From: AG25 sp035517615
GTDB lineage: Bacteria; Gemmatimonadota; Gemmatimonadetes; Gemmatimonadales; GWC2-71-9
Assembly (NCBI GenBank): GCA_035517615.1
Contig: DATIYM010000056.1
Span: 21,454-85,453, forward strand
Reading direction: 5' to 3'
DNA length: 64,000 nt
How positions within the stretch are numbered: the stretch's first letter is position 1; each line of letters begins with the position of its first letter. Below, piece after piece: positions 15,703-23,013 of this stretch. The translations under genes and the position numbers were made by a program. The notes below the pieces were generated by a model. It made no database searches, was not told the DNA's origin, and saw nothing but the letters and a program-made list of their open reading frames with translations.

Positions 15703-16665
15703 CTACAAATCGCTCACCACCGCCCTGATCGTCCCCGGCGCATATCCTTCCGCCCGGTTGTTCACCAACACCAGTGCTTCGACGTGACGGCGGTTGGCCT
15801 GCGCGATCAGCTGCAGCAGGTCGTGACGTAGCTCAGGCAATGGCTCGCGAATCCGGTCGTAGGGCTGAAACAGCTTCACGGCGTCGGCGTAGGGACGTCC
15901 GGGACGAAGCAGCGCGCGTGCAACAGTGAAGTCAGCTGTGAACGTCCAGGACAGCGCGAGCTGGGCGCCGATGGGGGGCATTTCGGTCCAGGAGTTGAAC
16001 ACGTGCGCCACACCGTGGCGCCGTAACACGGCGCCATGCGCCGGCTCGAGCAGCTCGGGATTGCGCAACTCGACCGCATACCGAAAACCCCGCGGCAGCT
16101 CGCGCAGGAACACATCGAGCTGCTGCACCCAGGCTCCGACGGACGGGAGATCCTTGCCTCGCATCGTCTGAAACTCGAATACAAAGCATCCCGCGTGGTC
16201 CTTGAACACTCGCGCGTACGGTTCGAGAACCGCTTCGCGGAATAACGCCGCATTGAGAAAATCGGGATTCTGCATTCCCGTGAGATTTCCCCACCGCACA
16301 TCCTGTGAGAATCGTTTCGCGGTGATCCGGTCCCACACCTTGCTCACACACGGGAATCCCGGCGGCACAGCAGCGGCGTAGGCACGCAGCACGTCTTCAG
16401 AGGGTGGATCGTAAAACGCGCTGTCGATGCCGACCGTGCCGAAGAGTGGATAGCGAGCGTACTCCTCGAGCCGACGCGCCGGCTCAGGGCCGTGATAGCG
16501 GCGGTGATAAACGTCGCCCATCCAGCCATCGTAGGTCCAGGTGGACGTGCCGAACTTGACGTTTGCCGGAATCCGTCGAGCGAGCGCGACCAGCTCGGGA
16601 TTCGGTCGTTTGACTTCGGGCTCGTCGGGAAACAGGCTGGGCTGGGTGGGCGTCATTCCACTCAT
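15703..16665 (-). CDS. DUF72-domain protein
   Basis: DUF72 (YecE-like) TIM-barrel protein of 320 aa. It shows KFGTSTWTYDGW near the N-terminus, then the family landmarks FYDPPSEDVL, FQTMRGKDLPS and YAVELRNPELL. The start at ATG 16665 is chosen because AAGGAAAT lies right before it; the TTG at 16695 has no ribosome site. DUF72 genes often neighbour DNA polymerase or radical SAM repair genes; the biochemical function is unknown. It is divergent from the imuB cassette, sharing a 76-bp promoter region. Confidence 0.85.
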   Translation of the reverse strand: MSGMTPTQPSLFPDEPEVKRPNPELVALARRIPANVKFGTSTWTYDGWMGDVYHRRYHGPEPARRLEEYARYPLFGTVGIDSAFYDPPSEDVLRAYAAAVPPGFPCVSKVWDRITAKRFSQDVRWGNLTGMQNPDFLNAALFREAVLEPYARVFKDHAGCFVFEFQTMRGKDLPSVGAWVQQLDVFLRELPRGFRYAVELRNPELLEPAHGAVLRRHGVAHVFNSWTEMPPIGAQLALSWTFTADFTVARALLRPGRPYADAVKLFQPYDRIREPLPELRHDLLQLIAQANRRHVEALVLVNNRAEGYAPGTIRAVVSDL

Positions 16666-16703
16666 TATTTCCTTTTCAATCAGCAACTTACGCAATTACC
16701 GGG

Positions 16704-16737
16704 TTGTGAGGTACTCGTGTTTCGGGATATATTCGGG
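16704..16737 (+). promoter_or_regulatory. promoter with TTCGGG direct repeat, before imuB
   Basis: -35 TTGTGA (16704-16709), an 18-nt spacer, and -10 TATATT (16728-16733), eight nt before ATG 16742. TTCGGG occurs at 16721-16726 and 16732-16737, 11 nt apart, bracketing the -10 exactly as before the zinc-ribbon gene. Sixteen of the 17 nt of TTCGGGATATnTTCGGG are identical at the two sites. The position over the -10 suggests repressor binding, or a specialised promoter. Confidence 0.55.
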
Positions 16738-16741
16738 GTTA

Positions 16742-17953
16742 ATGGACAGCCTGTTCGCCGCGTGTTGTTACGTCCCGTGTTTCGCGCTGCGGTGTGAGGA
16801 AACGCGTCATCCGGAATATCCTCCCACCGTCTCAACCGCGCTGCTCGATCCGCATGACCCCCGACGGGTCTGGCAGGTTTCGTGCGCCGCGCGTCGCGCC
16901 GGCATCCGTCCGGGAATTACCGTAAGTCAGGCCATCGGCCTTTCCCCCACAATCCAATTGTACCAACCCGATCCCGTGTACTACGAGGCGCGGTTCACGG
17001 AATTGCTCGATCACCTGAGCACCATCAGCCCCGTCATCGAGCCTGCCGAGTTGGGGCGCGTGTATGTGGGGACGGATGGGCTCGAGAGGATATATGGGGG
17101 GGTGGAAGAGGTTATTGAGCGAATTCAACTCCCCAAGCCGCAATCCGCAATCCGCGTGGGCTGGGGTCGCGGCAAGTTCGTCTCCTGGGTCGCCGCTGCT
17201 CGCGCAGGCCCGGGTCAGTCCGTCCTGGTCAGACCGGGGGAGGAAGTGCGGTTTCTCGCGTCGCAGCCGGTCGCGGTCCTGCCGCTCGATGCGGACGTAC
17301 ACACGCGTCTCCGCCAGCTCGGACTGCATTCGCTGAGAGATCTGACGGCGTTGCCGGAAGACGCGCTCGCTGCGCAGTTCGGCGTGGCGGGCCGCCGACT
17401 TTGGCAGCTCGCCGCCGGAAAGCTGTCAGAGCCGGTGAAAGGGCGGGAGACACCCGAGCCGATCACGGTGAGTTTGACGTTTTATTCGCCGGTAGCCGAT
17501 CGGCAATTGTTGCTGCAATCGCTCGACGCATTGATCGACCGGGCGCTCCGGCACCCGCGTCGCGCCGGATGGCGAGTTCAGAGAGTCCGGGTGCGCGCGG
17601 AGCTCGAATACCGTTCGTCGTGGATGATCGATGCGCTTCTGAAAGAACCCGCAGCCGACCGGCGGCGCATCCTTGCGCCACTCAAAATCCGGCTCGAGCG
17701 ATCGCCTCCGTTGAAGGCTGTCGAGCGGCTCATGCTCGAGTTCACGTCATTCGTTCCCGGCACGGATGAGCTGCAATTGTTCGCGCGCGATGCCGGCGCC
17801 GCGGCACGTGCCGGCCGCCGCCGCGCGCTGCGCAATGCTTCACGCGAAATCGCGCTGCGCCTCAACCAGCCAATGCTGTATCACGTCATTTCCGTGCAGC
17901 CGTGGTCACGCATTCCCGAGCGGCGATATGGATTAACGGAGAAGGAACAGTGA
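16742..17953 (+). CDS. imuB: ImuB, inactive Y-family polymerase of the mutasome
   Basis: Y-family DNA polymerase homologue of 403 aa. The N-terminus reads MDSLFAACCYVPCFAL where active polymerases have the first catalytic Asp pair, and the second site reads VGTDGLERIYGG, so the catalytic acidic residues are largely lost, as in ImuB. It serves as the beta-clamp-binding hub that brings DnaE2 to lesions. The start at ATG 16742 removes a non-homologous 67-codon extension and sits just after a promoter. A short in-frame insert coded by tandem CAATCCG repeats lies near residues 133-139. It overlaps the DUF6504 gene by 4 nt. No imuA is present. Confidence 0.85.
   Translation: MDSLFAACCYVPCFALRCEETRHPEYPPTVSTALLDPHDPRRVWQVSCAARRAGIRPGITVSQAIGLSPTIQLYQPDPVYYEARFTELLDHLSTISPVIEPAELGRVYVGTDGLERIYGGVEEVIERIQLPKPQSAIRVGWGRGKFVSWVAAARAGPGQSVLVRPGEEVRFLASQPVAVLPLDADVHTRLRQLGLHSLRDLTALPEDALAAQFGVAGRRLWQLAAGKLSEPVKGRETPEPITVSLTFYSPVADRQLLLQSLDALIDRALRHPRRAGWRVQRVRVRAELEYRSSWMIDALLKEPAADRRRILAPLKIRLERSPPLKAVERLMLEFTSFVPGTDELQLFARDAGAAARAGRRRALRNASREIALRLNQPMLYHVISVQPWSRIPERRYGLTEKEQ
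17138..17155 (+). repeat. short tandem repeat CCGCAAT inside imuB
   Basis: CCGCAAT units in tandem, read in frame as the residues PQSAIR. Related copies (ATTCCAGATTCCGGATT and AAATCCGCAATCCGG) lie near the 3' end of dnaE2 at 21423-21478. This looks like a short dispersed repeat that has entered coding sequence without breaking it. Confidence 0.5.
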
Positions 17954-18219
17954 ACGAAATGCGGAACGGTGGGAAAGAGTTTCGTGCGCTGAACGTTCCC
18001 GAGAAAATTCAGGTGGAGCTGGACAACGGTCGACCAGGAAAAGTCGTGAAGTCCAGGAGCGCTCGAGTGGTCGAGTCCGTCCTCGAGTGCTGGCGCATCG
18101 ATGACGAGTGGTGGCGAAAGCCGATCACCCGGATCTACTACGAAGTCGTGCTCGAGACCGGTGGACGGGTGGTGCTGTTTCAGGACCTCACGACCAACGA
18201 ATGGTGGATGCAATCCTAA
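17950..18219 (+). CDS. DUF6504 protein of the mutasome operon
   Basis: Small protein of 89 aa from GTG 17950, which overlaps the imuB stop by 4 nt; ATG 17959 is another possible start. It shows the DUF6504 pattern of alternating strands (KIQVELDNGRPGKV, WWRKPITRIYYEVVLETGG, VLFQDLTTNEWWMQ). Genes of this family regularly sit between imuB and dnaE2, so a role in translesion synthesis is likely, although its function has not been defined as far as I know. dnaE2 starts 13 nt downstream. Confidence 0.8.
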   Translation: MNEMRNGGKEFRALNVPEKIQVELDNGRPGKVVKSRSARVVESVLECWRIDDEWWRKPITRIYYEVVLETGGRVVLFQDLTTNEWWMQS

Positions 18220-18232
18220 GGCGTTCCACGTC

Positions 18233-21200
18233 ATGTATATCGAGCTTCATTCCCACTCCGCATTTTCGTTCCTGGACGGCACATCACTCCCCGAAGAGCT
18301 GCTGCTCGCTGCGGTAAGCCTCGGCTATCCCGCACTCGCCCTCACGGATCACAACGGCCTCTATGGATCAATGGCGTTCGCGCAGCAGGCGAAGCAACTC
18401 GGCGTACAGGCGATTACCGGTGCCGAGGTCACGCTGCTCGACCGATCGCATGTCACGCTGCTCGCGGAAACGCCCGAAGGATACGCGAATCTCTGTCGCC
18501 TCATCACCGAGGCGCACCTAGGGCAGGCCGACCGCTTCGATCCCCGACTCGATTTTGCTTCGCTCGCAGCGCGGCACAACGGCTTGATCGTGCTTTCCGG
18601 CTGCCGCAACGGGCTGCTGCCGAACATTCTGAAGCGCGAGGGCCCCAGCGCCGCCAGACAATTCGCCGAGCGGTGTCGCGCGCTCTTCGGGGCTGATGGC
18701 TTCTTCGTCGAGCTGCAGCGGAATCTGGTAAAGGGGGATCTGGCGCTCACGCGGGCACTGCTGCAGCTGGCGCTCGACGCACGACTCGAGGTCGTGGCAA
18801 CGGGCAACGTGCATTATCTGCATCGCGAGCTGTACCGCCTGCACGACGTGCTGACCGCGATCCGGAACCGCACCTCGCTCGACGGTGCGCACGTGTTTCG
18901 TCATCCGAATTGCGAATTTGCGCTCCGTTCTCCCGCCGAAGTCGAGAAGCTGTTCGCAGACTGTCCGGAAGCCGTCGCCAACACCGGGAGGATCGCCGAG
19001 CGCTGCCGCGCCTTCGATCTCACGCGCGACCTGGGCTACACCTTTCCGGATTTTCGCGGTGGCGGGCCCGTGGGGCGGACGGCGCCGCAGGCGTTGGCGG
19101 AGTTATGCGGGGCTCGGCTCGATGCGCGCTACCCCCCAGGCACCGACCATCGCGCCGAGGCCGAACGGCGGCTCGCCGAAGAGCTCCGCATCATCGAACA
19201 TCACCAGTTGTGCGGCTTCTTTCTCGTGTATCACGATCTGTTCGATCTGGCCCGCGAAGTCGCGGCCGATGTACGGAGCGGATCGCGTCGTGCGTCCGGC
19301 AACCTCCTTCCGGGACGCGGACGCGGCTCCTCGGTGTCGTCGATCGTCTGTTATCTCCTCGGACTATCGCACATCGATCCGGTCGCGAACCGGCTGTTCT
19401 TCGGCCGGTTTTTGAACGACACGCTGGCCTCGGTGCCGGATATCGACCTCGATTTTCCCCGCGAAATCCGCGAAGAGCTGATCCGGCGCGTCTACAAGCG
19501 ATATGGCGACGACCATGTCGGACTCGTCTGCTCGTTTCCAACCTACCGGCTCCGCTCCGCCGTTCGCGAGATCGGCAAGACCTTGGACCTGCCCATGGGC
19601 GAGCTCGAGAAAGTGGCAAAGCTCGCGACCTTCGGTCCCGCCCATCTCGCCGAAGAGCTCGAGCGCATTCCGGGATTTGGCGGGCGAAAAGACGCGCCGC
19701 TCTGGAAGGATTTGTGCGACCGAGCGCGCGAGATCGCGGGATTGCCGAGGCACGTATCGCAGCACGTTGGCGGCATGATCATTTCGAGTCGGCCGCTGAT
19801 CGAGCTCGTGCCGCTCGAGCGTTCCGCAATGGATGACCGCGTGGTTTGCCAGTGGGACAAGGACTCCTGCGACGACGCCCGCTTCATCAAGATCGACTTT
19901 CTCGCACTCGGGATGCTGTCGCTGGTGGAGGAATGCGTGGAGCTCGTGGCTCGACTCGAAGGCAACCCTCCCGATCTCTCGCGAATCGATTTCGGGGATC
20001 AGGCTGTCTACGACCGGATCTGTCAGGGGGATACAGTAGGGCTGTTTCAGATCGAGAGTCGCGCGCAAATTCAGATGATCCGCCGCAGCCGCCCCCGCAA
20101 CCTTCAGGACCTCGCGGTGGAGGTGGCGATCGTCCGGCCGGGGCCGATCGTGGGAGGCGCGGTGAATCCGTACGTACGGCGCCGCGAGGACGAACGGCGC
20201 GCGCGCGCGCAGGGCCGCGCGTACGAACCGCCGTTCGATCATCCGCTCCTCAAGGAAGCGCTCGCGGACACGCTCGGCGTCATTCTCTATCAAGACCAGG
20301 TGCTGCAGGTCTGTCAGGCGCTCGCGGGCTTCACGTCGGGACAGGCGGAAGCGCTCCGTCGGGCGATGAGCCGGCGGCGCAGCCGTGAACTGATGCAGGG
20401 GTTCTGGATCGAGTTCCGGGACGGCGCGGCCGGCCGCGGCGTTCCGGAACCGGTCGCGGAGAAAGTCTTCGCGCAGGTGATCGCGTTTTCGGAATTCGGG
20501 TTTCCGAAATCGCACGCCGCCGCATTCGGACTGCTTGCCTATCAATCCGCCTGGCTGCGCCATTATTACCCGGCCGAGTACTACACGGCGCTGTTCAACA
20601 ACCAGCCGATGGGCTTCTACTCACTCGATGCCCTGACCCGCGACGCCCGGCGCAACCACGTCGACATCCAGCTGCCGGACGCGAATACGAGCGACGTATG
20701 GTGCACCGTCGAGAATCGCGAGACGGTGCGCGTGGGATTGGGATTCATTCGCGACTGGAGTGAGGAATCGGCTACGCGCTTCGTGAAGGAGCGCGAGCGT
20801 AACGGCGCGTTCGTCAGTCTCGGCCACCTCGCGCGCCGCGCGCCGCCCGAGCTCAAGCGGACGGCAATAGAGAATCTCGTGTGGGTTGGCGGATGCGACG
20901 GGTTCGGGCTCACGCGGCGCGAGCTGCTGTGGCAAATCGGGCTCTGGTTTCCACCGAAAGGCGCGCGCGGTGAAGACCTGCGGGGACGGCGGCAGCTCGA
21001 GCTGCCGCTCAATCATCCTCACGAAGCTCTGCGCTTTGCGGGAATGGCCAGCGAAGAGCGAATGCTGTCGGAGTATGCCGTGCTCGGGTTTGCCGCGAGC
21101 GGCCATCCCTTTTCCCTGCTCAGGGAAAATATTCCGCCCTCCATCGTTCCCGGCGATCGCCTGCACCAGGAGCCACACGGAGCGGACGTGGAAATTGCCG

Positions 21201-21529
21201 GACTCGTCGTCGCCCGGCAGCAGCCGCAAACGGCCAAGGGCATCATTTTCCTGCTGCTCGAAGACGCCACCGGCATGATCAACGTGATCGTGCGCCCTGA
21301 AATCAGCGAGCGCTGCCGGATTGCTGTCCGCAGCGAGCCGATCCTGCGCGTTCGAGGCAGGCTGGCAAAAGACGATGGAACGGTGAACGTGATTGCAGAA
21401 GAAGTTCGGGAGCTCGATTTGGGATTGCCGATTCCAGATTCCGGATTGGGAACGCGTGATGACAAATCCGCAATCCGGTTTCTCAGGTCCCTCCGCGCCC
21501 TCGCACCCGACTCGAACGATTGGGGTTGA
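18233..21529 (+). CDS. dnaE2: error-prone DNA polymerase III alpha subunit DnaE2
   Basis: C-family polymerase of 1098 aa performing translesion synthesis with ImuB. The N-terminal PHP domain starts YIELHSHSAFSFLDG and has LALTDHNGLYG. The palm carries PDIDLDFP (about 400-407) with two catalytic aspartates, and KIDFLALGMLS the third. Helix-hairpin-helix and OB-fold domains (VEIAGLVVARQQPQTAKG) follow. The start is ATG 18233, matching the family N-terminus. It is the last gene of imuB-DUF6504-dnaE2. The final 30 or so codons contain repeat-derived sequence and overlap the convergent nei gene by 47 bp. Damage-inducible expression is expected but no LexA box was recognised. Confidence 0.94.
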   Translation: MYIELHSHSAFSFLDGTSLPEELLLAAVSLGYPALALTDHNGLYGSMAFAQQAKQLGVQAITGAEVTLLDRSHVTLLAETPEGYANLCRLITEAHLGQADRFDPRLDFASLAARHNGLIVLSGCRNGLLPNILKREGPSAARQFAERCRALFGADGFFVELQRNLVKGDLALTRALLQLALDARLEVVATGNVHYLHRELYRLHDVLTAIRNRTSLDGAHVFRHPNCEFALRSPAEVEKLFADCPEAVANTGRIAERCRAFDLTRDLGYTFPDFRGGGPVGRTAPQALAELCGARLDARYPPGTDHRAEAERRLAEELRIIEHHQLCGFFLVYHDLFDLAREVAADVRSGSRRASGNLLPGRGRGSSVSSIVCYLLGLSHIDPVANRLFFGRFLNDTLASVPDIDLDFPREIREELIRRVYKRYGDDHVGLVCSFPTYRLRSAVREIGKTLDLPMGELEKVAKLATFGPAHLAEELERIPGFGGRKDAPLWKDLCDRAREIAGLPRHVSQHVGGMIISSRPLIELVPLERSAMDDRVVCQWDKDSCDDARFIKIDFLALGMLSLVEECVELVARLEGNPPDLSRIDFGDQAVYDRICQGDTVGLFQIESRAQIQMIRRSRPRNLQDLAVEVAIVRPGPIVGGAVNPYVRRREDERRARAQGRAYEPPFDHPLLKEALADTLGVILYQDQVLQVCQALAGFTSGQAEALRRAMSRRRSRELMQGFWIEFRDGAAGRGVPEPVAEKVFAQVIAFSEFGFPKSHAAAFGLLAYQSAWLRHYYPAEYYTALFNNQPMGFYSLDALTRDARRNHVDIQLPDANTSDVWCTVENRETVRVGLGFIRDWSEESATRFVKERERNGAFVSLGHLARRAPPELKRTAIENLVWVGGCDGFGLTRRELLWQIGLWFPPKGARGEDLRGRRQLELPLNHPHEALRFAGMASEERMLSEYAVLGFAASGHPFSLLRENIPPSIVPGDRLHQEPHGADVEIAGLVVARQQPQTAKGIIFLLLEDATGMINVIVRPEISERCRIAVRSEPILRVRGRLAKDDGTVNVIAEEVRELDLGLPIPDSGLGTRDDKSAIRFLRSLRALAPDSNDWG
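21423..21478 (+). repeat. ATTCC/AATCCG short repeats at the dnaE2 3' end
   Basis: Imperfect tandem units GATTGCC-GATTCCA-GATTCCG-GATTGGG, followed by AAATCCGCAATCCGG in the opposite sense. They encode most of the non-homologous C-terminal tail of DnaE2 and match the CAATCCG units inside imuB. Confidence 0.45.
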
Positions 21530-22418
21530 TCCGCTCCTCCCACTCATCCAGCGACCGGGGCCAATCGCCGCGCAGCAATCGCGACAGCGCGCGGTCCGCC
21601 AGAACCTTGCCGCCAGTCTGGCACGTTGCGCAGTAGTTCACCTCATTCTCCGCGTACCTGATGCGCTGCACCGGCGACCCGCACACCGGGCACGGCTGTC
21701 TATAGCGCCCGTGCACCGCCATGCCTTCGCGAAATGCGGTGACGTTTTCCGGAAACCGCCCTTCGCTCTCGCCTCGCAACCGCTCGACCCAATGACGCAG
21801 CGTCCCCTCTGTGGCGCGGTGCAGCCGCGCAATCTCATCATCCGTCAGCGTCTGGGTCAGCGCGAACGGAGACAGGCGCGCCGCATGGAGTATCTCATCC
21901 GAGTAGGCATTCCCGATTCCCGAGAACACCACGGGATCCGTCAGAACGCGCTTGAGGGTATGGTTTTCGGCGCGCAGCGCGGCGGCGAACGTGTCGAGCG
22001 ACGAGCCGAGCACCTCGAGACCGCCGCGATCGTGCTCCGCGAGCCCCGCGGCGCCGCGTACCAGGTGCAGCGCCGCCCGTCGCTTCGTGCCCGCTTCAGT
22101 CAGGATCATCGTCCCGTTCGGGAAATCAAAGGCGGCGAGACCGATGCGGCCGGGAATCGCCGCTCCGCGCTCGCGCCAGCGCAGCCGCCCCGCGATCATC
22201 AGATGCAACACGAGGTAGAGATCCGGCTCCAACGCGATCACGATTCTCTTGCCGAGCCGGCGCACACCGGTAACGGTCCGTCCCAGCGAATCCTGCAGCG
22301 GGGGCTCGACGCTGCGCACCAGAAATGGGCTCGCGAGCCGAATTTGCTCGAGCGATTGCCCGACGATCCGTTGCTCGAGCGCCTCCACGTACACGTTGAC
22401 ATCGGGAAGCTCGGGCAT
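21483..22418 (-). CDS. Fpg/Nei-family DNA glycosylase
   Basis: Bifunctional DNA glycosylase/AP lyase of 311 aa for oxidised bases. The N-terminus PELPDV has the catalytic Pro and Glu2-type residues. A helix-two-turn-helix region lies around GIGNAYSDEILHAARLSP, and a C-terminal zinc finger has C-x2-C (CPVCGS) and C-x2-C (CATCQTGG) about 16 residues apart. The finger lacks the usual terminal arginine of Fpg in the standard place, so Nei-like and Fpg-like activities are both possible. It converges on dnaE2 with a 47-bp overlap and lies divergent from msrA. Confidence 0.9.
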   Translation of the reverse strand: MPELPDVNVYVEALEQRIVGQSLEQIRLASPFLVRSVEPPLQDSLGRTVTGVRRLGKRIVIALEPDLYLVLHLMIAGRLRWRERGAAIPGRIGLAAFDFPNGTMILTEAGTKRRAALHLVRGAAGLAEHDRGGLEVLGSSLDTFAAALRAENHTLKRVLTDPVVFSGIGNAYSDEILHAARLSPFALTQTLTDDEIARLHRATEGTLRHWVERLRGESEGRFPENVTAFREGMAVHGRYRQPCPVCGSPVQRIRYAENEVNYCATCQTGGKVLADRALSRLLRGDWPRSLDEWEERINPNRSSRVRGRGGT

Positions 22419-22464
22419 GTGTCTACCCCTTCACTCCGCCGGCATTCCGCGCCACCTTGAAGCG

Positions 22465-23013
22465 ATGCGCGACCATGAAGTCGCTACGCTGGCGGGTGGT
22501 TGTTTTTGGTGTCTCGAGGCAGCATTCCAGGAACTGCGCGGCGTCGAGCGCGTGCAGTCCGGATACGCGGGGGGCAAGGTCCCACAGCCCTCGTACGAGC
22601 AGGTGTGCACCGGGACGACGGGACATGCCGAAGTCGTACAAGTAACGTTCGATCCCGACGTCATTACCTATGCCGACCTGTTGCACGTTTTCTTCACCGT
22701 TCACGACCCCACGACCCTCAATCGGCAGGGGGCCGATGTGGGCACGCAGTATCGATCGGCAATCTACTACCACACTCCGGAGCAGAAGGCTGTCGCCGAA
22801 CAGGTGATCGCGGAGCTCAGAAGGGAACAGATCTGGGACGATCCGATCGTGACCGAGATCAAGCCGCTGGACACATTTTACCCGGCCGAGGAGTACCACC
22901 GCGACTACTTCCGCCGCAACCCCAGCCAGGCCTACTGCCGAGCAGTCGTGGCTCCTAAAGTCGCCAAAGTGAGAAAGCTGTACTTCGACCGTCTCAAGCA
23001 ACCCGTGAGCTAG
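22465..23013 (+). CDS. msrA: peptide-methionine (S)-S-oxide reductase MsrA
   Basis: MsrA of 182 aa that reduces methionine-S-sulfoxide in proteins. The active site GCFWC gives nucleophile Cys13 and Cys16, followed by the typical GYAGG, HAEVVQV, and QYRSAIYYHTPEQ with QGADVGTQYRS around the substrate pocket. The start ATG 22465 matches family N-termini; a longer start within the divergent nei gene is possible. The gene ends 4 nt inside the convergent lhr gene. It fits the oxidative-damage theme of the region. Confidence 0.94.
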   Translation: MRDHEVATLAGGCFWCLEAAFQELRGVERVQSGYAGGKVPQPSYEQVCTGTTGHAEVVQVTFDPDVITYADLLHVFFTVHDPTTLNRQGADVGTQYRSAIYYHTPEQKAVAEQVIAELRREQIWDDPIVTEIKPLDTFYPAEEYHRDYFRRNPSQAYCRAVVAPKVAKVRKLYFDRLKQPVS

